Source: Phialocephala subalpina
Lineage: Eukaryota; Ascomycota; Leotiomycetes; Helotiales; Mollisiaceae
Assembly (NCBI GenBank): GCA_900073065.1
Contig: FJOG01000005.1
Location: forward strand, 62,001-126,000
Direction of reading: 5' to 3'
DNA: 64,000 nucleotides
Both the position numbers and the translations under genes were made by a program. Below, one piece after another: positions 23,276-33,401 of this stretch. Under the pieces are notes generated by a model, which saw only the letters and a list, made by a program, of their open reading frames with translations, did not search any database and had not been told where the DNA came from. Each line of letters opens with the position of its first letter. Position 1 is the stretch's first letter.

Positions 23276-25420
23276 ATGGATATCATACCAGACATCGAGT
23301 TCCATGATAGGCCGTCGTCTCGAGCTAGCAGCATAGCCATGGAGAGCATCGATATGGAAGAAGTGGGGGAGGAATTTGTGTAACTTTCCTCGAAACTCCG
23401 TACTCGATGTTCACAGCTGATGTCCCCCAAGATCCGTCAGTCTCAAGCCAAAGCCAAAGCAGAAATATCCTGGTTCGTGTTTTACTTCTCAGTTCCCGGA
23501 AGCTCTCAGCTGCCAATTGAAGCTATTGAGAAACCTGAAATAGAGAAGTGAAGATGTCTCACACCTTCTACAGCAAAACTGCACGCCAAGTCAGTAGCCG
23601 AGCACCTAGGAGAGAAGTCAGGCCTGATTTACCTCCCTGGCTTCCCATACCTAGAATACGAAGACTCAGATCAACAAGTTTTCTTCCGTCAACGCCGCTA
23701 CTTCTACTACCTCTCTGGACTCGACCTCCCCGACTGCGCCGTAACATACGACATCAAGACCGACCGCCTCGTAGCATTCATTCCCCCTCCTCGTATTGGC
23801 CGAAGCATCATCTACAACGGCCAAAACCCCTCCCGCGAAGAGATCAAAGCCATCTTCGACTTCGACGACGTCGAGCTGCTTACAAATCTCGACGGCTACC
23901 TCGCAAACTTCGCTCACCACGAACCTTCTTCCAAGATCTACCTCCTCCACGCATACCAAAGACCAACAGACTTTCTTCGCTACATGTCCATGCCGGATGG
24001 CAGCACCAAGAAAGTCCACTTCGACAGTTTCAAACTGCAACCCGCCATGTAATTAAGTGTCAATTTCTCGGAGAATTATTCCCTCGTTCGCGTGCCTCTG
24101 GAGTGCATTGCTCCATATTCACTCAAGATTTGCTCCAGAGGCACTCCTAAGACATTCATTTTTGCTCTTGAAACATACAAAAGAATTTAGCTGACTCCGA
24201 GATCTCGACAAACAGGGACGCGGCCCGCGTAATCCATTCTCCCTATGAGATTACCCAGATTCGAAAAGCGTCTGCAATCACGGCAAGAGCACATATCAAT
24301 GTTCTCCGCTCTGTCAAGGCGCTCAAGAATGAGGCGGAGATAGAAGCCATTTTCACCGCTACATGTATCGCTCTCCAAGCCAAGAAACAAGCCTACGGCG
24401 TCATTGCTGGTGCAGGAGTTAACGCCAGTACATTGCATTACGAAGCAAATAATGAGCCACTGGAAGGCAGGCAACTGGTGGTACTTGATGCGGGGTGTGA
24501 GTGGAAATGCTATGCTAGCGATGTCACTCGCACCTTTCCCATTTCTGGAAGACATACGACGGAGTCGAAGGCAATCTATGATATCGTGGAGAAGATGCAA
24601 GAGGAGTGTATTGAGATGTGTCTGCCTGGGGCTAATTATAGAGATATCCAGCAGCATGCTAATGAGGTTGCGGTTGAGGGCTTGATGGAGCTTGGTCTTC
24701 TTCAAGGCGGAACTTTTGAGGAGTTGTTGAAGTCGGGTGTTGTGAGGGCTTTCTTTCCTCATGGATTGGGTCGTACGTTCTCTCCTCCCCTCCTTTTCTC
24801 CGCTCTCCTCTCCATATCAGACAAGACTGACACCTAGTCCTGTAGATTATATGGGTCTTGAAGTCCACGATGTTGGCGATGGTGGAAACCTCCTTATGCT
24901 ATCCAACCGCAAACTCATCGACTGGCGCTCCATCGACGCTTCATTAGTGAACAATCCCTCAGCCTACTCCGCCTCGATTCTAGCGCCGAATCAAGTCATT
25001 ACCATGGAACCTGGAATGTACGTCCTCCTCCTCCCTTCCTCTCTTTTCCCCACCCATCCCTAACCCCACTTCCCCCTTCCTTACCTCCACCTCTTCCTCT
25101 TGCCATCTGCCCCTTACCCCTTCTTCCACCTTCCTTTCCAACAGAGCTGACAACCCCGCAGATACTTCTCCAGATACGCAATCGAAGAAGTCGCCCTACA
25201 AGATCCCTCAATCTCCAAATACATCAACGCACCTCTCCTCTCGAAATACTACCCAGTAGGAGGCGTTCGAATCGAGGACGATATTTTGATAACGGAAGAT
25301 GGGTATGAGAATTTGACGAGCGCGCCGAAGGGGGACGAGGCTTTGAAGATTATTAATGGGGAGCAGGAGGAGGGTGAGGGAAAGGTGGCGAAGAAGCAGA
25401 AGAAGCGCTGGTTGTGGTAG
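23276..25420 (+). CDS. pepP: Xaa-Pro aminopeptidase (family M24B, pepP type)
   Basis: Metalloaminopeptidase that removes the N-terminal residue from peptides with proline in second position. It is predicted cytosolic. Five exons, 23276-23379, 23554-24048, 24216-24772, 24846-25017 and 25162-25420, encode 528 residues. The N-terminal prolidase domain has [20 protein letters not shown]. Metal ligands are the two Asp in [20 protein letters not shown], the His of [16 protein letters not shown], the Glu of TMEPGIYFSRY and the Glu of GGVRIEDDI. The C-terminus is lysine-rich (KKQKKRWLW). The first exon, [20 protein letters not shown], is chosen because the frame of exon 2 does not match the ATG at 23554. 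The 175-nt first intron with donor gtaact is the least certain part. Intron 4 is an unusually pure pyrimidine tract. Confidence 0.88.
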
Positions 25421-26168
25421 ATTTGGGAGATAGTCTGGAAGGTTGAGGTGTATGATATTGTCGTAGTGGAGCTTGAATGGATGATTTGACGCCAAGAGAT
25501 ATCCTTGCTTAGTTTGCTGTGATTATGTAGTCTTCCGTCAGGGGTGTTTGCTCTGATCAAGCACCTACCATCCTCGTCTCCGCCGTTAAGGCTGCAGCCA
25601 TTTACCTACATTCCATCTCATTGCCGTACCAGGAGGAAAGTCACATTGCATATGGAACCATGGTTTGGGTTTTGTATTTTCAACCTTTTTTGTCTTTTAT
25701 CTTTTCTAAATAAAACGTAGCAGAGAGACAGGCAGAGAAGGAAAGCCTATCTGAAATTTGATTTTGATCCTCCGAAATCTGTGTAGTGGAGACAGGCACA
25801 TGTAAGAAGAAAAGCCCGTGTTCTAATCTTTTGAGATGTATGAGGGGAACAGGCTGCTGAAACGAAAGGCGAAAAGAAAAAGCCTGTAATGCGAAAAAAC
25901 CTATTGCAACCCATTTTGAAAAACAATCGAAAATATTTGCAAGGGGTATCATTGAACTAACGCCTGCAATCATGCAATCGATCCATGAATTCGTAATAGC
26001 ATCGCGTTCGTATGGTGAATGGAACACTGAAGTAGTAAGCAGCATCCACCCTCTGCTGTATTTGTCCGTGGTCCAATATCAAACTCCTTGACTGATCCTT
26101 GAGGAACTTGCGACGTCGAAAGAATGTGTGATGAACCTGGAAATATGTATAGATGTGACAACGGAACC
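25421..26168. other. Intergenic between convergent genes
   Basis: 748 bp holding the 3' flanks of pepP and of the GNAT gene. An A/T-rich stretch at 25670-25760 may contain polyadenylation signals. No gene is supported. Confidence 0.45.
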
Positions 26169-27819
26169 TTACTGGTAAGGACCGAATTCGCCAGCGGAGG
26201 AAGCCTCGCGTTGAAGGAAGACGAGATCCATAAATCGAGCTGGGCCTGGATCAGCCTGGCTGCGAGAAGCAGAGGGAAGTCGTGCAGTTTCCTTGAAGAA
26301 GAACTTTTGGTAGAGGAAGTCTTTGACACCTTGACCAACAGGGTCGGTGCCCTTGAACATGGCGATCTTGAAGAATAGTTGATGCCAGAGCCCGCAACCC
26401 TCAGACTCGTCGTACTTGTTTTGACCTGGGTTAGCCCAAACCGCACCCTCCATGTAAGCATGAGATCTAGTGATCATGTGGAGGAGACGATCCATGAGGT
26501 TGTAACCAACGAGCTTGCGGCGGAACTCTGGGGCGACATGGAGATGGCAGCTGCCAGCGCCACGGGAGCGATTTCGACCGATAGCGCCAGTCATGCCGTA
26601 CTCGAAAGCTTCAACGCGAGCGAAACCGATAACCCGCTCCGGGTTATGCATGCCGTGAACCTTGGGGCATGAGCCATTGATAGCGACAATGAAGGGGAAT
26701 TTGTCCTTGGCATCCTTGATGAGCCATTGGACTCCTTCGACCGTGACTGGCAGATGATCTTCGAGGTGGTAGGAGGTGGCGACATTTGCATTGTAGACGG
26801 CAGCGATGCCCGCGGCGTCCTTTTCCTCAGCTGGGCGGAGGTACGTGTTGACTTTTGGGGCAAATGGAGCTGAAGTAGGTGGCATATTCTCGATCTCCTG
26901 GTAGAATGCCTTCTTGTTGGCCTCCAAGTTCTTCTTGGCAGCCTTTATAGACTTGGCCTGACGCTGTGCGTTCATAACGGCGATATCGGAGGTGGCTGGC
27001 TTTGTGGGGACATCGCCATCTAATGGGCTGGGGTCTCGTACAAATTAGTGAGAGGCTCGATGATGATGCGCAAGTGAACTTACGTGGTGCGAGGTTTGGG
27101 TGAGACAAAGGAGCAATCATGGCATCATTGTCAACCGGGGCCTTGCCGTGAATGAATGCCTCCTTACTTGTATCGACCAAGACATCCTTGCCGGCGGGAG
27201 TTGTTTGAACCCACTCTCTGATGTAGTTGGGGACGAATGCTCCGGTGAAGTTAGCACGGTCGTTCTCCCAATCGGCGGGAACAGGAGCCCAGTGCTTTCC
27301 ATCCCAGTCAATAAGCTCGTTGGTCGCGTCTTCACCTTGAGTTCTGCGGACGATCTGAGCAGGTTGATCCTCAAGTCCTGTCTCGCTGACACAGTCATCG
27401 AACTCGAGAGCGACCTGGTCAAGACCATCGGCAGTGATGAGGTTATCATCGGCGTTTGGGACAGCAAATTGAGGCCATGGACCGGTCTTGCCAGCTACGA
27501 CGATCTTTCGTTGGACCTGTGCGGGTTTGCTCTTGGGGACCGCGTCTTGAGGAGGAGGGGTTGGCAGTTGTTGAGGCATAACGAACTCTGGAGCTGTCGC
27601 AGAGAGGCTGGAGGCTATGGAATAGTTGCTAGCCGTACTTGTAAAGGGCTTCGCGGTCGGTGAAAGCTTGGATCGGGAAGGAGCGACAAAGGATTTGGCG
27701 GTTGGGGAGTGCTTGGAGGGAAGGCTTGGGTTGCGGGCAGCTTTGGCGAGTTTGTACCCAGCGAAAAAGGCGTTCTCAGAAATATTCTGGGATTTTGGGC
27801 TGGCCATTGTACCAGCCAT
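26169..27819 (-). CDS. GNAT-domain acetyltransferase-like protein
   Basis: Two exons on minus, 27819-27084 and 27019-26169, encode 528 residues. The N-terminal half is polar and low in complexity, beginning MAGTMASPKSQNISENAFFA. The C-terminal part, from about residue 295, resembles a GCN5-related N-acetyltransferase fold. The segment YLRPAEEKDAAGIAAVYNAN marks the first strand and helix. IGFARVEAFEYGMTG is the central strand, and HLHVAPEFRRKLVGYNLMDR is the acetyl-CoA-binding motif A region. HLHVAPEFRRKLVG departs from the consensus Q/R-x-x-G-x-G/A, so catalytic activity is uncertain. The acceptor at 27020 is preferred over one 6 nt earlier, because it keeps the MNAQRQ block in frame. The substrate is unknown. 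Confidence 0.82.
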
Positions 27820-28593
27820 CTTGGGAGATCGTAATTGGTGTTTGCAATTGATTTGTATGAAGGTATGTGATGGGGGTGGTGGTTGGGGTGCGTTGGTGGA
27901 GGGTGGTACGCTTGAAGAAGGAAGAGGTTCTAGTATTTATGGGCAGTGGTAGGAGAAACCTCTTAGTGCCTCGCTTAGCTTAGTATTGTGCTGTTGCTTG
28001 AGCTGAATTCCAGGTTGGCTCTGAAATTCACTTTCATTTTTACGTAGACAATAGCAAGCCCACGCCACAGATTGCAACCCCAGGAAAGCACTTTTCATAG
28101 TCAAATGTCCTGGATAATCGTGGGACATTAGGAAACTACTTTAAAAGAATTAAAAAAAAACTGTGATCCTAAAATGCTTGGAAAATATAATATTTCGAAC
28201 AAAAAGTACTCGGCCAAAATTATACTTAGAGAATTTAATTCTAGAATGTTTTATATAACCCTAGGATAATTATAATATTGTCCTATATAATAATAATAGT
28301 ATAGTAAATTTGTATTCTGAGGAATTGGTATAGGAAATATCTAAATTTCTCTAAGTAAATTTTGAGAGCTTTTGAAATATAATTCTTAACCCAAATTTTT
28401 GAAGGTAAACTAAAAGTTTTAAATACGAATTCGAAGTATCCTAGCTACAGAAAGCATCATATTATAACTAGTTATATAAATCTATTATAATAAGAAAGAA
28501 TCGAATAATAGATCCTGAAATATTTTGCAAGTTAATATATTATCACGTGACTCTGATCTGGACTTACTCTCAAGGGTCTCTGAACATGAATCC
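27820..28593. other. GNAT gene promoter and AT-rich island
   Basis: The first 300 bp hold the promoter and leader of the minus-strand GNAT gene. About 28140-28560 is strikingly AT-rich, with long A/T runs, many TATA/ATAA words and no open frame. It contrasts with the roughly balanced flanks. This is typical of sequence degraded by repeat-induced point mutation or of a decayed transposon. Confidence 0.55.
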
Positions 28594-28741
28594 AGAATGT
28601 CCCACATAGCCTTGGGACAACTGCAATAGCATTCCCCTGGAAATTTAAGTATTCCTACTTCAATGATCAAGAAACTTAAATTTTCAAGTCAACTCGAGGA
28701 AACTCACTTTTGGTGAAGGTATTTATATACCACGCCTTGCA
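28594..28741. repeat. Degenerate dispersed repeat, copy A
   Basis: Similar to copy B at 28746-28850 and copy C at 30144-30310. Shared words are CCTTGGGACAACTGCAATAG (in B CCCTGGGAAAATTGCAATAG) and, with C, GTATTCCTAC followed by ACTTTTGG and ATATACCACG. On the minus strand it reads as a broken protein-like stretch with EVGILKFPGECYCSC, paralleling KIGIPQLFKNCYDNC of copy C. Confidence 0.5.
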
Positions 28742-28745
28742 CAGC

Positions 28746-28850
28746 GTTCTCCCAGAAAGCCCTGGGAAAATTGCAATAGTATTTCCTGGGCAATTGTGGG
28801 TCTCCAATTTCAGTTGTCGAGCTCTAAAATTCCTCTATATCATTTTGAGG
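28746..28850. repeat. Degenerate dispersed repeat, copy B
   Basis: Immediately follows copy A and repeats its first part, with CCCTGGGAAAATTGCAATAG and then GGGCAATTGTGGGTCTCC. It aligns with CAATTGTGGTATTCC in copy C, so it looks like a partial tandem copy of the same unit. Confidence 0.45.
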
Positions 28851-30027
28851 TTACATATTGGCATTTTGGAATGGGGTTGAAAGTTGGCGCCATACCATCT
28901 ACTCGAAATATTTTATACCCGAGAACCGAAAGAGCGATTCTGCTTCGGTGTTACTCTGCGTGCTCGTTATGCCAAGTAAACCTTCCTAGCGTTGTGATAT
29001 TCTTCTCTGCCCTCGTCCAAAATCTCGGATGCTCTGAATGAATTCACTAGCATAATTTCAACACTTACGCCCTGATCTGCGAGACGAAGGGAAGTATGAT
29101 GGCTATCGCATTACCTTTAACACCTGAAGGAAAGCGAGACTGAGCATAGACTTAGAAGATCTGCTGCAAGACGAGGTCGCACTTGCTGGTGATAAGCGTG
29201 CATATGACAACTGGACTTCCACGGGTTGGTGGTAGCATGCTCTTTCTTACCCAGCGGACCTGACATTCTACGACCAGGGACGTATCAAAGAGCTGTACCA
29301 CAGTTCCAATCGATGTTCTGCACGGCTATGCGGAATCCAACGAGATATGGAAAACACCAGGATGCAACGATACGGGACCTAAGCTTTCTTTCTTGAGACG
29401 CCTTGGTGACTGCCGTGAACATAGAAAGGTGCTATTTGGGTCCGTCGAGGATCATATCGGGTTCGATCATCAGGCGAAAATAGTTTTAATGGGGACCATC
29501 GTACGAATCTCTTGACTTGTGAGTCCCGTATTTCTTAACACGGCCACCTTGCCAAGCCAATTTAGAGCTTTCTCTGTCTTTTTTCTCATAAACTGTAACA
29601 AGATTGCTGTCTGTAGGAGGTCAGTGCGGAGGAGTCTTTCTAGTCCTGAGGACACTCTCTCATGGGTGCTAATTGACTCGAGCAGTAAATATCATTCTGG
29701 GGCTTGCTTCTGCTATGGCGTGTAGGCGTTACCGGTGGTGTAAGTGACCGAAATTGATGTAGATGGGCAGGTGGTTCTCTTTGGAATGATTCGGTAGTCT
29801 CACGGCCTCCACCGTTCCCGAGAAGGCTTCCAAGCCGTAAAAGAAGGGGGCTGTTGCATTGTCCATGCTGTTGCATGCACCGGGGAAACTGCATCGGCGT
29901 AATCAAAATAACAGTAAGCAAATGTCTTGGGCTCCTAAATTGCATTGCGATGCAGTTCTTCCACCCGAACCCCTCCACCCCCACCCCCCGACAAATTCGC
30001 GCCCAACCGCATAAGATAATAGCCCTT
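28851..30027. other. Gene-empty stretch between repeats
   Basis: Only short open frames occur here and none is recognisable. A C-rich run (CCCCTCCACCCCCACCCCCC) occurs near 29970-29988. No gene or RNA is supported. Confidence 0.4.
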
Positions 30028-30310
30028 CTTAGAGAGTAGCGCTAGAGGAGGTGAACCGGCTATTACTAATCATCTCCAGAATCGTGTCAGACTTTGATGT
30101 TGTGCTTGGCCAAAGTTCTGCATCGAGAGCTTCTAAACTTGAATCGAAATGTCCCAAAAAAACAATGCGGCAATTATCATAGCAATTTTTGAACAATTGT
30201 GGTATTCCTATTTTAGTCATCGAGACCTCTTCTAGAATTTTCTCCAAGTCAGCTTCAGGAATTTCCCTTTTGGCAAATACAATACTAGTATACCACGAGC
30301 ACTGCAAGCA
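30028..30310 (-). repeat. Degenerate dispersed repeat, copy C, with an open frame
   Basis: The minus strand is open for 92 codons (30307-30029), containing FAKREIPEADLEKILEEVS, KIGIPQLFKNCYDNC and VFLGHFDSSLEALDAEL. The nucleotide similarity to copies A and B covers about 30144-30310. This suggests the repeat was once coding, part of a small gene family of unknown function, and this is the best-preserved copy. Confidence 0.45.
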
Positions 30311-30539
30311 ACTCTTCTAGTGCTTCCAAGCTCTCCAAGATTTCAGCTAAGAGAACTACAAGCAAGTGTCTGACGCACTTTTGATGTAGAATTTGAGATC
30401 GAGCGAAGACGACGCTCGACTTGCGGTACACGGCATGCAGATGGTGGTCGCATCGAGAACCACAATCTCTTCCACGAAGTCTTTTGACAGGCTATGAAAG
30501 CGCCTAGTAACAGCAATACTGTTTATTGGTCTGATCGAT

Positions 30540-30690
30540 TGGTTTCTAGGTGAGAGGTAGGAGGAAGACTTGGGCTTCCGTTTGGCTTGCGAGAAACAAC
30601 ACGCTTGTAGCAACCAGCGAAGAAATCGGACTCAGATATGTTCTGGGACCGTGGGCTGATTCTTCCAGCGATCTCGTTGATGAAACGAAG
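30540..30690 (-). pseudogene. Fragment resembling the N-terminus of the GNAT gene
   Basis: On minus, ISPRSQNISESDFFAGC parallels MASPKSQNISENAFFAGYK of the GNAT gene (26169-27819). The nucleotides also match: CCAGCGAAGAAATCGGACTC then ATATGTTCTGGGA here, against CCAGCGAAAAAGGCGTTCTC then AATATTCTGGGA at about 27758-27790. The similarity ends within about 35 residues, and no acetyltransferase domain follows. I read this as a truncated paralogue. A short conserved N-terminal motif shared by two different proteins is also possible. Confidence 0.5.
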
Positions 30691-30739
30691 AAGAGGTGTC
30701 TCTCCCCCATGCCAAGTCCGACTCTCAACACAACACAAG

Positions 30740-32152
30740 CCGGGTGACTGAAACAGGCTTCGCGAGAGATTTATTCAAATAGCAGCGAAGAGAAAACATG
30801 GCAGCGCGAAAGCAACAAGTGCATCCTCACATGATCATGCTCGAGAGAGCTCTTTAAGCCCCTGTCAACTGAACATTCATCAAGCGCAAGCAAGTTTGGC
30901 GCATGGCTGGCACTGAAGTATGCTCGACAGCAACAGGAAGCCTTATAGCAGAAGATCCTCAACTCGAAGTCTCCGTCACTTGTACATCTCCAGGTAGGTC
31001 TCGGAACTATCACGATATCAGACGTCACCCCGCCCTCCGCTAAGCGAGACAACTTCGGCTTGGACTTCTCGCTCCGCAACGACCATATAGATTTGAATAA
31101 GCAATTTCGCTATCGGCTACTGCTACTCGACAAGCGTAAGTAATCTCAATTCGCTAAGCAAAACCGTAACGAACAGATATCAGAAGAGAAGTTAAAAGGG
31201 CGGAAGCATCTGCGGATGGCAAGAGTGTATCTCTCACGACGAGTTTACACCGTCCCGCTCAGATCTAATCGCTTGCCAAAACGTATTAAATTATAGTCCG
31301 TTAGTAACTGACACCACGCTTGAGACATTTTGAAGTCAAGGTCAGCGTGCTATTGGTGATTTTTGCCGGTTTATTTTTCGAAAACCTTTTTTGGGGAGGG
31401 AGAGGGGGAAAGGGTTTCTTTCAAGTGCTTTCACCCTCCCAGCCTTACGGGCCCTTTGCCACACATGATGGGCAGGGCTAGCATACTGTAACTGGCAAAG
31501 TATAATCTTGAGTGATTAAGGTTCTCGTTGAGATAGATTGGACTGAGAAAGTCCAAGCAAGGCTGGGACATTCAAAAGGCTGTTTCCTTTTTTGCCCCTT
31601 TTCTGTCTTGAAGAGCTCCAAGCGGAAAGAGCTATATGAATAAAAACATTGAATTATTAAAACTAATTTCAAATCACAACTACAAATACGCTCGCGTAAC
31701 ATCAAGCAACAAAGTTCTACACATCTTCACAACGCGAATGATGGTTGCAGCTCTAATGGTCTTGCTCTTCATATTTGAAATGCGTGACAAGCTGAAGTGG
31801 GCAGTTTACAGGCAGTGCACAACAAGCTTCAATTGACAGTCAGAAGAATTTCATCAGAATCGAGGACCCAGTCCTTTCTCTGGCGGAAATATGCAGTGAA
31901 GAAGGCCGCGTGGGCAATGAGTCGATCGAATTGTCCTCACACTTGATCATTGGAAGCACAATGTCGATGTAGCATTACCCACATTTGAATCAAGCGCACT
32001 CTACTGCAAGTACTACTTGTCGTACTTTCTTTAAATCTGGAAGTCAAAGAGAGCGGGCACGTGATGCTCTTCAACTTGAAATCTCGCGAAGTCTTCTCGC
32101 TGGAGTGGTTCAGCAACTCGCAACGCAACACAACTGCAGCTAAAATTCCAAA
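30740..32152. other. Gene-poor region and ARL2 promoter
   Basis: No gene is supported. A plus-strand open stretch at 31000-31140 lacks partners or recognisable content. The last 200 bp are the promoter and leader of ARL2. No RNA gene was recognised. Confidence 0.4.
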
Positions 32153-32939
32153 ATGTTGTCAATTTTACGAAAAGCACGGCTCAAGGACAAGGAGATGAGA
32201 ATCTTGATGCTGTGAGGTATCCATCTCGATATCGGAATTCAGCTAACACAGTATCGCACGGCAGTGGCCTTGACAATGCCGGCAAAACGACCATCGTCAA
32301 GAAGATCATGGGTGAAGATGTCAACAGCGTCAGCCCTACCTTGGGATTCATTATCAAGACTATCGATTATGAAGGGTAGGCTCTCATCAATATTTCTGGG
32401 ATCATGCTAACCATTCGCAGGTACAAGCTCAATATCTGTATATTCCGCCCTCAACCTGCTCTCGTGACTACTGATGACCCTAGGGGATGTCGGCGGCCAG
32501 AAGACCCTGCGATCGTACTGGAGGAACTATTTTGAAAAGACCGACGCCTTGATCTGGGTTGTGGATGCGACTGATCGATTACGAGTCGAGGACTGTCGTG
32601 AGGAGCTTCATGGCCTCTTGCAAGAAGAGGTTGGACCCTTCCTTCTCACAATCTTCACATCTAATTCAGCGAGCAGAGGCTATCCGGAGCAAGTTTACTG
32701 GTGTTCGCGAACAAGACAGACGTGAATGGATGCATGGATGAAGAAGAAATTCGGGTGGTTCGTCGTCCAAGTCGTTGGAAGAGGGGCTCAGCGCTAACCG
32801 CATTCAGGGCCTTGAATTAGATGCCATCAAAACTCACAAATGGCACATTATTCGGTGCAGTGCTATTACAGGAGCAAACCTTCAGGAAGGACTTGCATGG
32901 GTGGTCCAGGATGCCAAAGCAAGATTATTTCTGTACTGA
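32153..32939 (+). CDS. ARL2: ADP-ribosylation-factor-like GTPase ARL2
   Basis: Small GTPase that works with tubulin-folding cofactors in microtubule biogenesis (counterpart of fission yeast alp41 and budding yeast CIN4). Six exons, 32153-32211, 32265-32375, 32421-32437, 32484-32629, 32677-32754 and 32808-32939, encode 180 residues. Exon 3 is only 17 nt. The N-terminal helix is [21 protein letters not shown]1 is GLDNAGKT, switch I has the Thr of SPTLGF, G3 is WDVGGQ, G4 is NKTD and G5 is CSAITG. Residue 2 is Leu rather than Gly, so N-myristoylation is not expected. The single-exon frames here are broken by introns, which hides the gene from simple ORF scans. Confidence 0.93.
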
Positions 32940-33401
32940 GTCAAGGCGTGGCTCTTGCAGCGTTGGGAGCATTTCTGTTGGTGGGAAGCACGACAAGGAA
33001 CCGCGTTCGACCAGCACGCGCTGGAGCCTTTAGTGCCATAAACATTACCGGGCACAGTTTCGAAGGATGCACACAGGCATGGCGTTGAGGAAAGTATACT
33101 GTTGAGATGGCGATTGAGATGAATGTCCGATCCATAATCGGTACAATTTTGAGCAGCAAGGTATTCATCAAAAGTGGGACAATAGGGTTGGTCGCAGAAG
33201 AGGTGACCGTCGAAGAAGTCTGCATTGAAACATTCGGGAGTCTAGCGAAAGCTTGGATCCACGGCGGCATGAACGTCCTCTTCCATAGATTAATCTACCT
33301 TCTGCTCCCTTCCCTACCCCGCTGGGCGGAACCTGTGACTTGTCTTGCGCTCGTGCGTGATTATGGTTTGAAGTATTTTACAACCAATATCCACCGCCAA
33401 A
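32940..33401. other. Intergenic, ARL2 to the DUF4045/gelsolin gene
   Basis: 462 bp holding the ARL2 3' flank and the next gene's promoter. Overlapping short open frames occur on both strands without recognisable content. Confidence 0.45.

Noticed and set aside
26827..27819. 330-codon open frame reading through the intron of the GNAT gene
   Set aside because: It reads past the gtaagt donor at 27083. The GNAT domain is only reached by splicing to the exon ending at 27019.
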